From positions 124,001 to 188,000 of the forward strand of contig CBDCVV010000021.1 of the NCBI GenBank assembly GCA_965223235.1: a stretch of 64,000 nt of DNA, in the 5' to 3' direction. The notes under the pieces were generated by a model, which saw only the letters and a program-made list of their open reading frames with translations, had not been told where the DNA came from and ran no database searches. Both the position numbers and the translations under genes were made by a program. Shown here one piece after another: positions 40,421 through 48,385 of the stretch (its first letter is position 1; each line of letters begins with the position of its first letter). Source of the stretch: UBA2589 sp965223235 (lineage in GTDB: Bacteria > Gemmatimonadota > Gemmatimonadetes > Longimicrobiales > Gaopeijiaceae).

Positions 40421-41622
40421 AGGTCGTGTCCCAGCTTGACGCGCTTCGTAGACAGGTACTCGGCGTTGTGCTCCCCGGGCTCGATCCGAATCGGCTCTTG
40501 TCCCGTGATCTCTAGCTCGTAGCCGTCGAGGCCCACAACCTTCCGAGGGTTGTTCGTGAGTAGCCGTATCGACGCCAGTCCGAGGTCCAGGAGGATCTGG
40601 GCTCCAATCCCGTAGTCGCGAAGGTCCGGCGCAAACCCGAGCCGCTCGTTCGCTTCGACCGTGTCCAAGCCTTCGTCTTGGAGATGGTAAGCACGGAGCT
40701 TGTTGCCGAGTCCGATCCCTCGACCCTCCTGTCGGAGGTAGACGATCGCGCCGCACCCCTCGTCATCGATCCGCTGCATCGCCGCTTGGAGTTGCTCTCC
40801 GCAATCGCACCGACGTGACCCGAAGACGTCACCCGTGAGGCACTCCGAGTGCATGCGCACCAGCACGTCGTCCCGCCCCCTCACGTCGCCTTTTACCAAC
40901 GCGACATGCTCTCGACCGTCCAGAATGCTTCGGTATCCGATCACATCGAAGTCGCCCGCATCCGTCGGCAGGGACGCCTGCGCGATTCGCTCCACCAGCC
41001 GAGTGTGCGTCAACCTATACGAGACGAGTTGAGCGACGGTGATGAAGCGGAGTCCATGCTCGCGAGCGAACTCTTCCAGCTGGGGCCGCCGCGCCATTGT
41101 GCCGTCGGCCTTGTCGAGGATCTCACAAATCACACCGACCGGCTCGAGTCCCGCGAGGCGAGCAAGGTCGACGGAGGCCTCCGTCTGACCCACCCTTCGC
41201 AAGACTCCCCCGGCCTTCGCTCGAAGCGGAAATATGTGACCGGGTCTCCGAAGATCGCCCGGTACCGTGGAGGCGTCGGCGAGGAGTCGGATCGTCTTCG
41301 CACGATCTTGAGCTGAGATCCCCGTTGTGACTCCGAACTTGGTGTGAGCGTCGACCGAGACCGTGAACGCCGTGCCCTGCGGATCCGTGTTCGTCTCGGT
41401 CATGAGGGGGAGATCGAGCTCATCTGCCCTGTCCGGCGTGAGCGTGACGCAAATCAGTCCCCGACCGTGCTCCAGCATGAAATTCACAGCGTCTGGCGAG
41501 ATGGCTGATGCAGCCATCACCAAATCCCCTTCGTTCTCCCGATCCTCGTCATCGGCGACGATGACGATCTCGCCGTTGCCAATGGCGTCGATGGCATCCT
41601 CTACTCGATCGAACGGAGTCAT
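40417..41622 (-). CDS. ribBA: Bifunctional DHBP synthase / GTP cyclohydrolase II
   Basis: The product has 401 residues. The N-terminal half makes 3,4-dihydroxy-2-butanone 4-phosphate: IVIVADDEDRENEGDLVMAA, with the acidic loop, FMLEHGRGLICV and TASVDLARLAG-like QTEASVDLARLAGLEP. The C-terminal half opens GTP: HSECLTGDVFGSRRCDCGEQ has the three Cys zinc ligands, and YLRQEGRGIGLGNKLRAY is the cyclohydrolase motif. Both active sites look intact, so the protein supplies both branches of riboflavin synthesis. It is flanked by ribE upstream and ribH downstream, with ATGA overlaps at each end. Confidence 0.96.
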   Translation of the reverse strand: MTPFDRVEDAIDAIGNGEIVIVADDEDRENEGDLVMAASAISPDAVNFMLEHGRGLICVTLTPDRADELDLPLMTETNTDPQGTAFTVSVDAHTKFGVTTGISAQDRAKTIRLLADASTVPGDLRRPGHIFPLRAKAGGVLRRVGQTEASVDLARLAGLEPVGVICEILDKADGTMARRPQLEEFAREHGLRFITVAQLVSYRLTHTRLVERIAQASLPTDAGDFDVIGYRSILDGREHVALVKGDVRGRDDVLVRMHSECLTGDVFGSRRCDCGEQLQAAMQRIDDEGCGAIVYLRQEGRGIGLGNKLRAYHLQDEGLDTVEANERLGFAPDLRDYGIGAQILLDLGLASIRLLTNNPRKVVGLDGYELEITGQEPIRIEPGEHNAEYLSTKRVKLGHDL

Positions 41623-42230
41623 CGTGCGACCTCCTCATCTCTCTGAGGAAGGAGGCGTGCCACATACTTTCCGATCACGTCTCCCTCCACGTTGACGGGG
41701 TCCCCAGCTTCGAGCGCCCCGAGGTTCGTGTGCGCGTAGGTGTGCGGAATCAACCCCACTCGAACCACTCCGTTCGACCCCAGTTCCGCAATGGTGAGAC
41801 TCACCCCGTTGAGGGTGACGGAACCGTGGTGAAGGGAGTGAGCGTGCACATCCAAAGGTAGCTGGAAGCTCGCGGTCCAGTAGTCATCGTGCTTCACACA
41901 CTCGATGAGATGACCGGTCCCATCCACATGTCCCTGAACTATATGGCCATCCAATCGATCACCGAGACGCAGTGCCCTTTCGAGGTTGACCGCACTTCCC
42001 TCGCGGTACCCTCCTGCGATCGTCTTCTCGAGGGTCGTGCCGATCACATCGAAAGAGAGTTGCTGTCCTTCGATCTCCGTAACCGTAAGGCACGTTCCGT
42101 CGACCGCTACGGAGTCCCCGATCTTCACCTCGGCCGAAAAGGTCGGGACCTCGATCTCGAGTCGAGCAGACGACCGGCCGGGTGTCACTCGTTGCACCGT
42201 GCCCATTGCCTCGACGATGCCAGAAAACAT
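41619..42230 (-). CDS. ribE: Riboflavin synthase alpha chain
   Basis: The product has 203 residues. It dismutates two lumazines to riboflavin. Two tandem lumazine-binding barrels are visible. The first has MFSGIVEAMGTVQ and GDSVAVDGTCLTV. The second has GHIVQGHVDGTGHLIEC and HGSVTLNGVSLTI, the duplicated GxVxG..H..G pattern of the family. The length is standard. It follows ribD with no intervening base (TAA then ATG) and overlaps ribBA (ATGA), so ribD-ribE-ribBA-ribH form a compact operon. Confidence 0.95.
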   Translation of the reverse strand: MFSGIVEAMGTVQRVTPGRSSARLEIEVPTFSAEVKIGDSVAVDGTCLTVTEIEGQQLSFDVIGTTLEKTIAGGYREGSAVNLERALRLGDRLDGHIVQGHVDGTGHLIECVKHDDYWTASFQLPLDVHAHSLHHGSVTLNGVSLTIAELGSNGVVRVGLIPHTYAHTNLGALEAGDPVNVEGDVIGKYVARLLPQRDEEVAR

Positions 42231-43343
42231 TTACCCTCCCGCCGTCACTCGATCCAGAATAATCAGGGAGTCCGAACCGAAGCGCTCCCCCGGTACCACC
42301 GGTCGCCAAGAGCCTAACATGTTCTCGACCTCTGTCATGAATACCGGGACCCCCGCGGGGCCTAGCACGACGGGCGCAAGGAAGACGTACAACCTCTGGA
42401 CGAGATCCGCTTCGAGCAGCGAGGTCGCTAGTCGCGCTCCCCCCTCGCACAGGATGGACTCGATTCCCATCTCGGAGCACTCGTCGAGGATCTCGGGGAG
42501 GTAGAGCCCGGCCGCACCTGCCTGCACCCTACGAACGCCGACCCCCAAGCCTCGAAGTCGCTCCTCGTCGCCTCCGGAGACTCCATGTCCACAAAATACG
42601 TGCACCGGACTGACGTCCACATCGTGAAGGAGCGCCATGCCTGGGTCCACCTCCGCTCCGGTCGACAACACAATCCGGTGCAACGTGCCACGCCCCGGCC
42701 CCGCCAACCGAACCGTCAGCCGCGGATCGTCTGCGCGGAGCGTCCCCGCCCCAACCATGACTGCATCGTGACCACTTCGGAGTCGATGTACCTCTCGTGT
42801 CGCTTCGGGCCCAGTCAGTTGGGTCCTGACTCCGGGCGCCCTGGCAATCTTACCGTCGAGGCTCACCGCCATCTTTAGCGCGACGTAGGGGGTGTTCTTC
42901 GCCGCCCGATGGTGAAAGACTGGATTTTCAGCGACGGCCTCAGCGGGGGACCAGATTGGCCCGATGACGTCCAGACCCGCCTTGCGGAGCGCCTCTCCCC
43001 CACCGGCTGCAGCGTCGTGGGGATCGGAGGCACCGAAAACCACTCGCGTGATGCCCGCATCGACGAGGGCGTCGGTGCACGGGGGAGTCTTGCCATGATG
43101 AGCGCACGGCTCCAAGGACACGATGGCCGTGGCCCCGCGAGCGTCTCCGGCGACGCGCAGCGCCGCTACTTCAGCGTGGGCGGCCCCGAACTCGCGATGA
43201 AAGCCCTCACCGATGACTTGCTCGTCACGGGCAATCACACACCCGACCATGGGGTTCGGAGCGACACGGCCCCATCCCTCACGAGCCAACTGCCGGGCAC
43301 GCTCCAGATGGCGCCGTTCTGCTGGAGTCAGGCCCTCGAGCAT
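42231..43343 (-). CDS. ribD: Bifunctional deaminase-reductase RibD
   Basis: The product has 370 residues. The N-terminal deaminase (about 1-145) has the zinc site AAHAEVAAL and SLEPCAHHGKTPPCTDALV; the C-terminal reductase (about 150-370) has VALKMAVSLDGKIA and the NADPH region DAVMVGAGTLRADDPRLTV, ending ILCEGGARLATSLLEADLV. It carries out two steps from the GTP cyclohydrolase product. It heads the riboflavin run. Only 15 bp separate it from the upstream barrel-protein gene, so there is no room for an FMN riboswitch here. Confidence 0.95.
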   Translation of the reverse strand: MLEGLTPAERRHLERARQLAREGWGRVAPNPMVGCVIARDEQVIGEGFHREFGAAHAEVAALRVAGDARGATAIVSLEPCAHHGKTPPCTDALVDAGITRVVFGASDPHDAAAGGGEALRKAGLDVIGPIWSPAEAVAENPVFHHRAAKNTPYVALKMAVSLDGKIARAPGVRTQLTGPEATREVHRLRSGHDAVMVGAGTLRADDPRLTVRLAGPGRGTLHRIVLSTGAEVDPGMALLHDVDVSPVHVFCGHGVSGGDEERLRGLGVGVRRVQAGAAGLYLPEILDECSEMGIESILCEGGARLATSLLEADLVQRLYVFLAPVVLGPAGVPVFMTEVENMLGSWRPVVPGERFGSDSLIILDRVTAGG

Positions 43344-43358
43344 CGATACTTCACTTTG

Positions 43359-44306
43359 CTACAAGGTGAGTCTCAGGGCGACCGATCCGAAAAAAGACGC
43401 CGCCGTAGGATCGTGAACGCCTGAGAAGAAATCTGTGGGCCATGCCTCACCACCACCGAACCACCCCAGGGTCGCCGAGACCGTCGCAACCACACCGAAC
43501 GTCATCGCCCCACCGAGCGAATAACCGACTCGAGAGAGGTCCATGTCGGATGTAGCTGGACCACCCGGCCCGAGAGCAACCAATGTTGCCGAGCCTCCAT
43601 TTCTTGCCCAGAGAAGTGCGGCGATCGCCTCAACGCCTCGAACGTCTTTACCGATCTCCACGCGAACGTTAGAGCCGCCGGGGTCGAAGACGAGCTGAGT
43701 GGGGTCGGTCCCACCACCCAGACTCAGGGTATTCTCACCGTGAAACCACCGCTCGAGGGAGACGGAGATCCCTGGGACGCGAAAACCCTCTCGGAGAAGA
43801 CCGACCCGGGCCCCCAGACGGTACAAGCCGGAACTCCCCCCAAAGCCTCGATCGGCGGGCCAGAACATGCGACCGGCGGTGACGTAACCGTCGACCGAAA
43901 GAAAGCCGCCTACGGTGGGCATGATCCGAAACCCCTCGAACAGCCCCGCTCCGACTCCCGCTTCCAGCTCGGAGAGCCCAACTCCAACTTCCGTAGCTAG
44001 CTCGTCCGGGTACCGCACCCGGCTGACTCCGGCCCGCAACCAGAACGACCACCGCGGGCCGCCTTGTACACGAGTGCCGAGGGTCGTCGCAGTGCCAGGT
44101 ACCCCGGCCGTAGAGCCGGCTACGATGGCTGCCGCGCTAGAGAGAGCTTCGGCGGCCGCCGACCCAATCGTGCATGCCCCTCCGGAAAGCGCACATGTCT
44201 GCGCCAGCATCTCCGCGGGACTCTGAGCATGAACCGCTGGCGCGTAGCAGATTGCCTGTACCGACATGGCGAGAGCGATCCGTCGCCCAGCAGTCCACCG
44301 ATTCAT
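43359..44306 (-). CDS. Putative outer-membrane beta-barrel protein
   Basis: The product has 315 residues. ATG 44306 overlaps the purM stop (ATGA); upstream codons are within purM. A signal peptide (AGRRIALAMSVQAICYAPAV, cleaved before HAQ or after it) leads to a short Cys-containing segment (QTCALSGGACTIG). About twelve amphipathic strands follow, such as WSFWLRAGVSRVRYP, GGFLSVDGYVTAGRMF and LYRLGARVGLLREG. The C-terminal strand FFGSVALRLTL is like a barrel end. No enzyme motif is seen. It is probably an eight- to twelve-strand outer-membrane protein; why it is coupled between purM and ribD is unclear. Confidence 0.7.
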   Translation of the reverse strand: MNRWTAGRRIALAMSVQAICYAPAVHAQSPAEMLAQTCALSGGACTIGSAAAEALSSAAAIVAGSTAGVPGTATTLGTRVQGGPRWSFWLRAGVSRVRYPDELATEVGVGLSELEAGVGAGLFEGFRIMPTVGGFLSVDGYVTAGRMFWPADRGFGGSSGLYRLGARVGLLREGFRVPGISVSLERWFHGENTLSLGGGTDPTQLVFDPGGSNVRVEIGKDVRGVEAIAALLWARNGGSATLVALGPGGPATSDMDLSRVGYSLGGAMTFGVVATVSATLGWFGGGEAWPTDFFSGVHDPTAASFFGSVALRLTL

Positions 44307-45331
44307 CGATAAGCCACACCCTGGCCTTCTACCACCTCCCCGATCGTCCACGCCTCCACTCCCACCGCGCCCGCATCGGCGACCACGCTCGCCTCGTCTC
44401 CGGGCGCCACCGACACGATCATCCCGACGCCCATATTGAAGACCCGATCCATCTCCGGGGTGCTCACGCCTCCTGCCTCCTGGAGCGTCCGGAAGAGCGG
44501 TGGAACCGGCCAGGAGTCGCGGTCGACTCGGGCCCCGAGGCCGTCGGGTAACACTCTGGGCAAGTTCCCGGGGATCCCCCCACCCGTGACGTGCGCGAGC
44601 CCGCGCACCTCGCCCCTGCCCAAGGCCGGCGTGAGCGCTTTCAGATAGCTCCGATGCACCGCGAGCAACTCTTCTCCGACAGTCCGCCCAGTACCGGGGA
44701 AGTCGTCGCCCACATCCAGGCCGAGGACGTCGAACACGATCTTACGAGCCAGCGTATACCCATTCGTATGCAGCCCCGAAGAGGCGAGTCCGACCAGCGT
44801 GTCCCCGGTCCGGATTCTCGAACCGTCGATTAGCCTCTCGCGGGGCACGACCCCGACAATGAAGCCGGCGAGGTCGTACTCGTCGTCCGCGTAGAAGTCG
44901 GGCATCTGCGCCGTCTCGCCTCCGAGAAGCGCACAGCCATTGGCCTTGCACGCCTTCGCCACTCCCCGGACCACGTCCTGAACCACGCCCTCAACGAGCT
45001 CGCCCGTGGCAAGGTAGTCGAGGAAGAAGAGAGGGCGCGCACCCTGCACGAGGATGTCGTTCACGCAGTGATTGACCAGGCACTCCCCGACCGTGTCGTG
45101 AACACCGGTACGAAAGGCAACCTTCAGCTTCGTCCCCACTCCGTCGGCGCTGGAGACGAGAACAGGGCCATCTACGTCGTCGGGGACCTGGTACAAGCCT
45201 CCGAACTGGCCGAGCTCGGAAAGGGTGTGTCGGTCCCTCGTCGAGGCGATCAGCTCCCTGAGTCCCTCCTTCGTCCGCTCGGCGGCGTCGAGGTCGACCC
45301 CCGTATCCGCGTAGCTGAGTTGTTCTGACAT
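44303..45331 (-). CDS. purM: Phosphoribosylformylglycinamidine cyclo-ligase
   Basis: The product has 342 residues. It closes the imidazole ring in purine synthesis (FGAM to AIR) with ATP. Signatures are YADTGVDLDAAERTKEGLRE, VLVSSADGVGTKLKVAF, NHCVNDILVQGARPLFFLDY, CALLGGETAQMPDFY and VGLASSGLHTNGYTLARKIV, with HVTGGGIPGNLPRVLP near the end. The length matches the family. It directly follows the pfkB-type gene with no gap (stop at 45332, start 45331) and overlaps the barrel protein. Confidence 0.95.
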   Translation of the reverse strand: MSEQLSYADTGVDLDAAERTKEGLRELIASTRDRHTLSELGQFGGLYQVPDDVDGPVLVSSADGVGTKLKVAFRTGVHDTVGECLVNHCVNDILVQGARPLFFLDYLATGELVEGVVQDVVRGVAKACKANGCALLGGETAQMPDFYADDEYDLAGFIVGVVPRERLIDGSRIRTGDTLVGLASSGLHTNGYTLARKIVFDVLGLDVGDDFPGTGRTVGEELLAVHRSYLKALTPALGRGEVRGLAHVTGGGIPGNLPRVLPDGLGARVDRDSWPVPPLFRTLQEAGGVSTPEMDRVFNMGVGMIVSVAPGDEASVVADAGAVGVEAWTIGEVVEGQGVAYR

Positions 45332-46252
45332 CTACCCCTCTCCTCCCAGAGTCTCGAAGGAAGTGAGCTGCTTGAACTCCGCGACCCGGTCGTGAACTTC
45401 GGCCGGGGACAGCGACTTCAACCGCCCCACGCTGAACTCCTCACACGCGAAGGACCCCAGAGCCGACCCAAAGACCATCGCCTGGCGAAGCGTGGCGGGG
45501 GACAGCGTCCCGGCCGCGGCAAGGTGTCCCATGAAGCCGCCCGCGAACGAATCTCCCGCGCCGGTCGGGTCGAAAACCTCTTCCAGCGGGTATCCGGGGA
45601 CGTAGAAAAGCCAATCGTCCATAAAGAGGACGGCACCGTGTTCACCCTTTTTGACCACCACGATCTCCGGCCCTCTCGCCTGCACCCAGCGGGCGGCCTT
45701 GAGCAGGTTCGCTTCACCCGCGAGTTGTCGGACTTCTTCGTCGTTCACGATCAGGATTCGCACCCGCCCAAGCAGCCGGAGTAGCTCGTCGAGATTGCCC
45801 TCGATCCAGAAATTCATCGTGTCGCACGCCACGACCTCTGGCTCAGCGACCTGGTCGAGTACGTCGTTCTGAAGCGCGGGGTCGATGTTGCCGAGAAAGA
45901 CGAACCTCGAGTCTCTCGCCCCTTCGGGAATCTTGGGTTGGAATTCGGCGAAAACTCCCAACTGTGTGTCGAGGGTGTCTCGAGTGTTCAGGTCGTAGTG
46001 ATACCGCCCTGCCCAGAAGAAACTCTTCCCCTCGGCGGCCTCGATGCCCGACAAGTCGACCCCCCTTGCCGCGAGGAAGTCGAGTTCTTGGGAGGGGTAG
46101 TCCGTCCCCACGACCCCGACGACCCGCACGGGGTGGAACACACTCGCGGCGGCCGAGAAGTACACGGCTGAGCCGCCGATGACCCGCTCGGCTTTCCCGA
46201 ATGGGGTCTCTACCGAGTCGAGGGCGACGCTACCGACACAGAGAATCGACAT
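45332..46252 (-). CDS. PfkB-family carbohydrate kinase
   Basis: The product has 306 residues with a ribokinase-like fold. The N-terminal MSILCVGSVALDSVETPFGK and GGSAVYFSAAASVF form the substrate side. The ATP/anion-hole motif is DPTGAGDSFAGGFMGHLA, with catalytic Asp in GAGD. Specificity (adenosine, ribose, fructose or nucleoside) cannot be fixed; the sequence has the look of the adenosine-kinase-like group often annotated sugar kinase, and the position beside purM is consistent with purine salvage. It is the first of the pfkB-purM-barrel-rib run, 21 bp after argS. Confidence 0.9.
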   Translation of the reverse strand: MSILCVGSVALDSVETPFGKAERVIGGSAVYFSAAASVFHPVRVVGVVGTDYPSQELDFLAARGVDLSGIEAAEGKSFFWAGRYHYDLNTRDTLDTQLGVFAEFQPKIPEGARDSRFVFLGNIDPALQNDVLDQVAEPEVVACDTMNFWIEGNLDELLRLLGRVRILIVNDEEVRQLAGEANLLKAARWVQARGPEIVVVKKGEHGAVLFMDDWLFYVPGYPLEEVFDPTGAGDSFAGGFMGHLAAAGTLSPATLRQAMVFGSALGSFACEEFSVGRLKSLSPAEVHDRVAEFKQLTSFETLGGEG

Positions 46253-46273
46253 TGCAAGATCTTAGAGTGAGAG

Positions 46274-47980
46274 TCAGCCGAGTCCTTCATCCACGTCGTC
46301 GCGAACCATTCGTTCCGGTGCAGTGATCCCGAGTAGGGTCAGCCCGTTCCGGAGCACAATGCGCGCGGCAGCGGTCAAAGCCGCTCGAGCCGCTCGGACA
46401 TCATCGTCCTCGACCAACACAGCGAGTTCGGGATTCCGAGTCGGGTTCCCCGCGTGATACCACGAGTTCACCGCGCTCGCAGTGTGCTCCAGGTAGTCGC
46501 AAACGATGTGGGGTGCTGCGTGGTCCGTCGCTCGTTCGATCACCTTGGGGAAGTCACCAAGCTGCTGGATGAGCTCCCGTTCGAGCGGGTGTTCCAACCG
46601 GGTGAGGTGCGGTCCGGCGCCCGGGGACCCGTCCCCGCGGTCGGCGATGCGGCGTGCGATCGAGCACAGACGAGCGTGCGCATACTGAATCTTGTAGACG
46701 GGATTCTTGTCCGACTGGTCGAGCGCGACGTCGAGATCGAACAGAAGGTGCGCATCGGCCTTCCGCATCTGGAAGAAGAAGCGTGTCACATCTACCCCGA
46801 CACGTTCATACAGCTCTCGAAGCGTCATGCCGGAGCCGGCACGTTTCGAGAACTTCACCTCTTCTCCGTCCTGGATGACGCGGACCATCTGATGCAGCAC
46901 GTACTCGGGGTATCCCTCGGGGAGCCCCAGGGCCTGGAGCCCGGCCCGTACTCGGTCCACGGTCCCGTGATGGTCCGAACCTTGGACGTTCACGACGCGG
47001 CGGAAGCCGCGGGACCACTTGTTCATGTGGTAGGCGACGTCGGGCAGGAAGTACGTCGGCATCCCATTGCTACGCACCATGACCCGGTCTTTCTGGTCTC
47101 CGAAGCGCGTGGTTTCTAGCCAAGTCGCACCGTCTTTCTCATAGACGTGGCCCGCGGCTTTCAGGTCGTCGATCGTCGACGCTACGAGTCCGTCACGGTA
47201 GAGCGAACTCTCCAGAAAGTAGTGGTCGAAGCGGACGCCAAAGTCTCCGAGGTCGCGATCCTGCTCCGCCCTGAGCATCTCTACAGCGAAGTCGCGAACA
47301 GCATCGAGGGCTTCGCTGCCGGCTCCCTCCGCAAAGCGATCCCCCACAGCGTCGACGAGCGCCACCGCGACATCTCGAACGTACTCTCCGCGATATCCAT
47401 CCTCGGGCAGCGACCCACTCAAGCCGAGAGCGTGTTGGTACCGTGCTCGCACACTCTGAGCCAGGAGGTCCATCTGGCGCCCGCTGTCGTTGTAGTAGTA
47501 CTCGCGGTGCACCGACCATCCGGACCAGTCGAAGAGAGACGCGATCGCATCACCAAGGGCCGCCTGACGGCCATGGCCTAGATGAAGGGGGCCCGTGGGG
47601 TTCGCTGACACGTACTCGACCATCACCTTCCGGCCACTACCCGATGTTCCCCGACCCCAACTCTCGTCCGCCTCCAGGATCTCGCCGATGATCGCACTTA
47701 CCACGTCCGACGCGAGGTGGAAGTTCAGGAAACCCGGTCCGGCGACCTCCACTCGGTCGATCCCGGCTGCCTCCAGATCGAGCGCGCCGGCAATCTCGTC
47801 GGCGATCGCTCGAGGTGGCCGCTTGAGCGTACGCGCGAGCGTCAGGGCAACGTTCGTCGCGAGGTCGCCGTGGGTTGGGTCTCGGGGACGCTCGAGCTGG
47901 ATCTCGATATCAGGCGCGCCGATGTTGTCGAGCACCGCAGCGAGTGCAGCGCGGATCGCTGCTTGGCTCACGTCACTCAT
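46274..47980 (-). CDS. argS: Arginyl-tRNA synthetase
   Basis: The product has 568 residues. ATG 47980 overlaps the fmdB stop by 8 nt; the longer frame runs through fmdB. Class I features: Arg-specific N-terminal domain (PRDPTHGDLATNVALTLART), the HIGH motif as SANPTGPLHLGHGRQAALGD, the KMSKS-equivalent region KFSKRAGSGMTLRELY, and the C-terminal anticodon-binding helical domain (ARLCSIARRIADRGD). The length and order are normal. It charges tRNA-Arg. Confidence 0.96.
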   Translation of the reverse strand: MSDVSQAAIRAALAAVLDNIGAPDIEIQLERPRDPTHGDLATNVALTLARTLKRPPRAIADEIAGALDLEAAGIDRVEVAGPGFLNFHLASDVVSAIIGEILEADESWGRGTSGSGRKVMVEYVSANPTGPLHLGHGRQAALGDAIASLFDWSGWSVHREYYYNDSGRQMDLLAQSVRARYQHALGLSGSLPEDGYRGEYVRDVAVALVDAVGDRFAEGAGSEALDAVRDFAVEMLRAEQDRDLGDFGVRFDHYFLESSLYRDGLVASTIDDLKAAGHVYEKDGATWLETTRFGDQKDRVMVRSNGMPTYFLPDVAYHMNKWSRGFRRVVNVQGSDHHGTVDRVRAGLQALGLPEGYPEYVLHQMVRVIQDGEEVKFSKRAGSGMTLRELYERVGVDVTRFFFQMRKADAHLLFDLDVALDQSDKNPVYKIQYAHARLCSIARRIADRGDGSPGAGPHLTRLEHPLERELIQQLGDFPKVIERATDHAAPHIVCDYLEHTASAVNSWYHAGNPTRNPELAVLVEDDDVRAARAALTAAARIVLRNGLTLLGITAPERMVRDDVDEGLG

Positions 47981-48305
47981 CGGAGGTCGTCGAGCCACCG
48001 GTAGACGATCCACCGGCAGAATCTCCCGACGACGTGCTGCCCTCCGAGGAAGTTCCGCCCCCCGCCGCCGACCCACTGTCCGAGACCGACTCACCTTTGT
48101 CGGCCGACGCTTTCTTCTTGTAGTCGTCCGACCGGTAGTCGGTGATGTAAAAACCGTCTCCCTTGAATAGGAATCCGGCTCCACCGGAGATCACACGGGA
48201 TGCGGACCCACCGCATTCCGGGCACTCGGCGATGGGCTCGTCCGACATCTTTTGGAACCGCTCGAAGCGGTGCCCTTCGGTGCACTCGTAGTCGTACGTC
48301 GGCAT
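47973..48305 (-). CDS. FmdB-family zinc-ribbon protein
   Basis: The product has 110 residues. The N-terminal zinc ribbon (about 1-45) is MPTYDYECTEGHRFERFQKM, then CPECGG, the FmdB/CxxC putative regulator family; a first Cys in ECTEGH and the CPEC pair likely bind zinc. The GAGFLFKGDGFYITDYRSDD stretch is typical. The C-terminal 45 residues are a low-complexity tail of Ser, Gly, Thr and Asp. The family is widespread and its function uncertain. It follows the mutase gene by 80 bp, where a 7-bp stem (48324-48340) could slow transcription, and is coupled to argS. Confidence 0.9.
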   Translation of the reverse strand: MPTYDYECTEGHRFERFQKMSDEPIAECPECGGSASRVISGGAGFLFKGDGFYITDYRSDDYKKKASADKGESVSDSGSAAGGGTSSEGSTSSGDSAGGSSTGGSTTSDE

Positions 48306-48385
48306 GGGCGAACGGGCGCAGACGAACGCCGCTGGCGTTCAGGTCCAGGGAAGCACTAAAGACTAACGACGATGCCGAGGCGTCA

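Noticed and set aside
48324..48340. Hairpin GAACGCC-GCT-GGCGTTC between mutase and fmdB as terminator
   Set aside because: A perfect 7-bp stem exists, but there is no T-run and fmdB-argS follow within 20 bp; it may be incidental, so it is not listed as a terminator.
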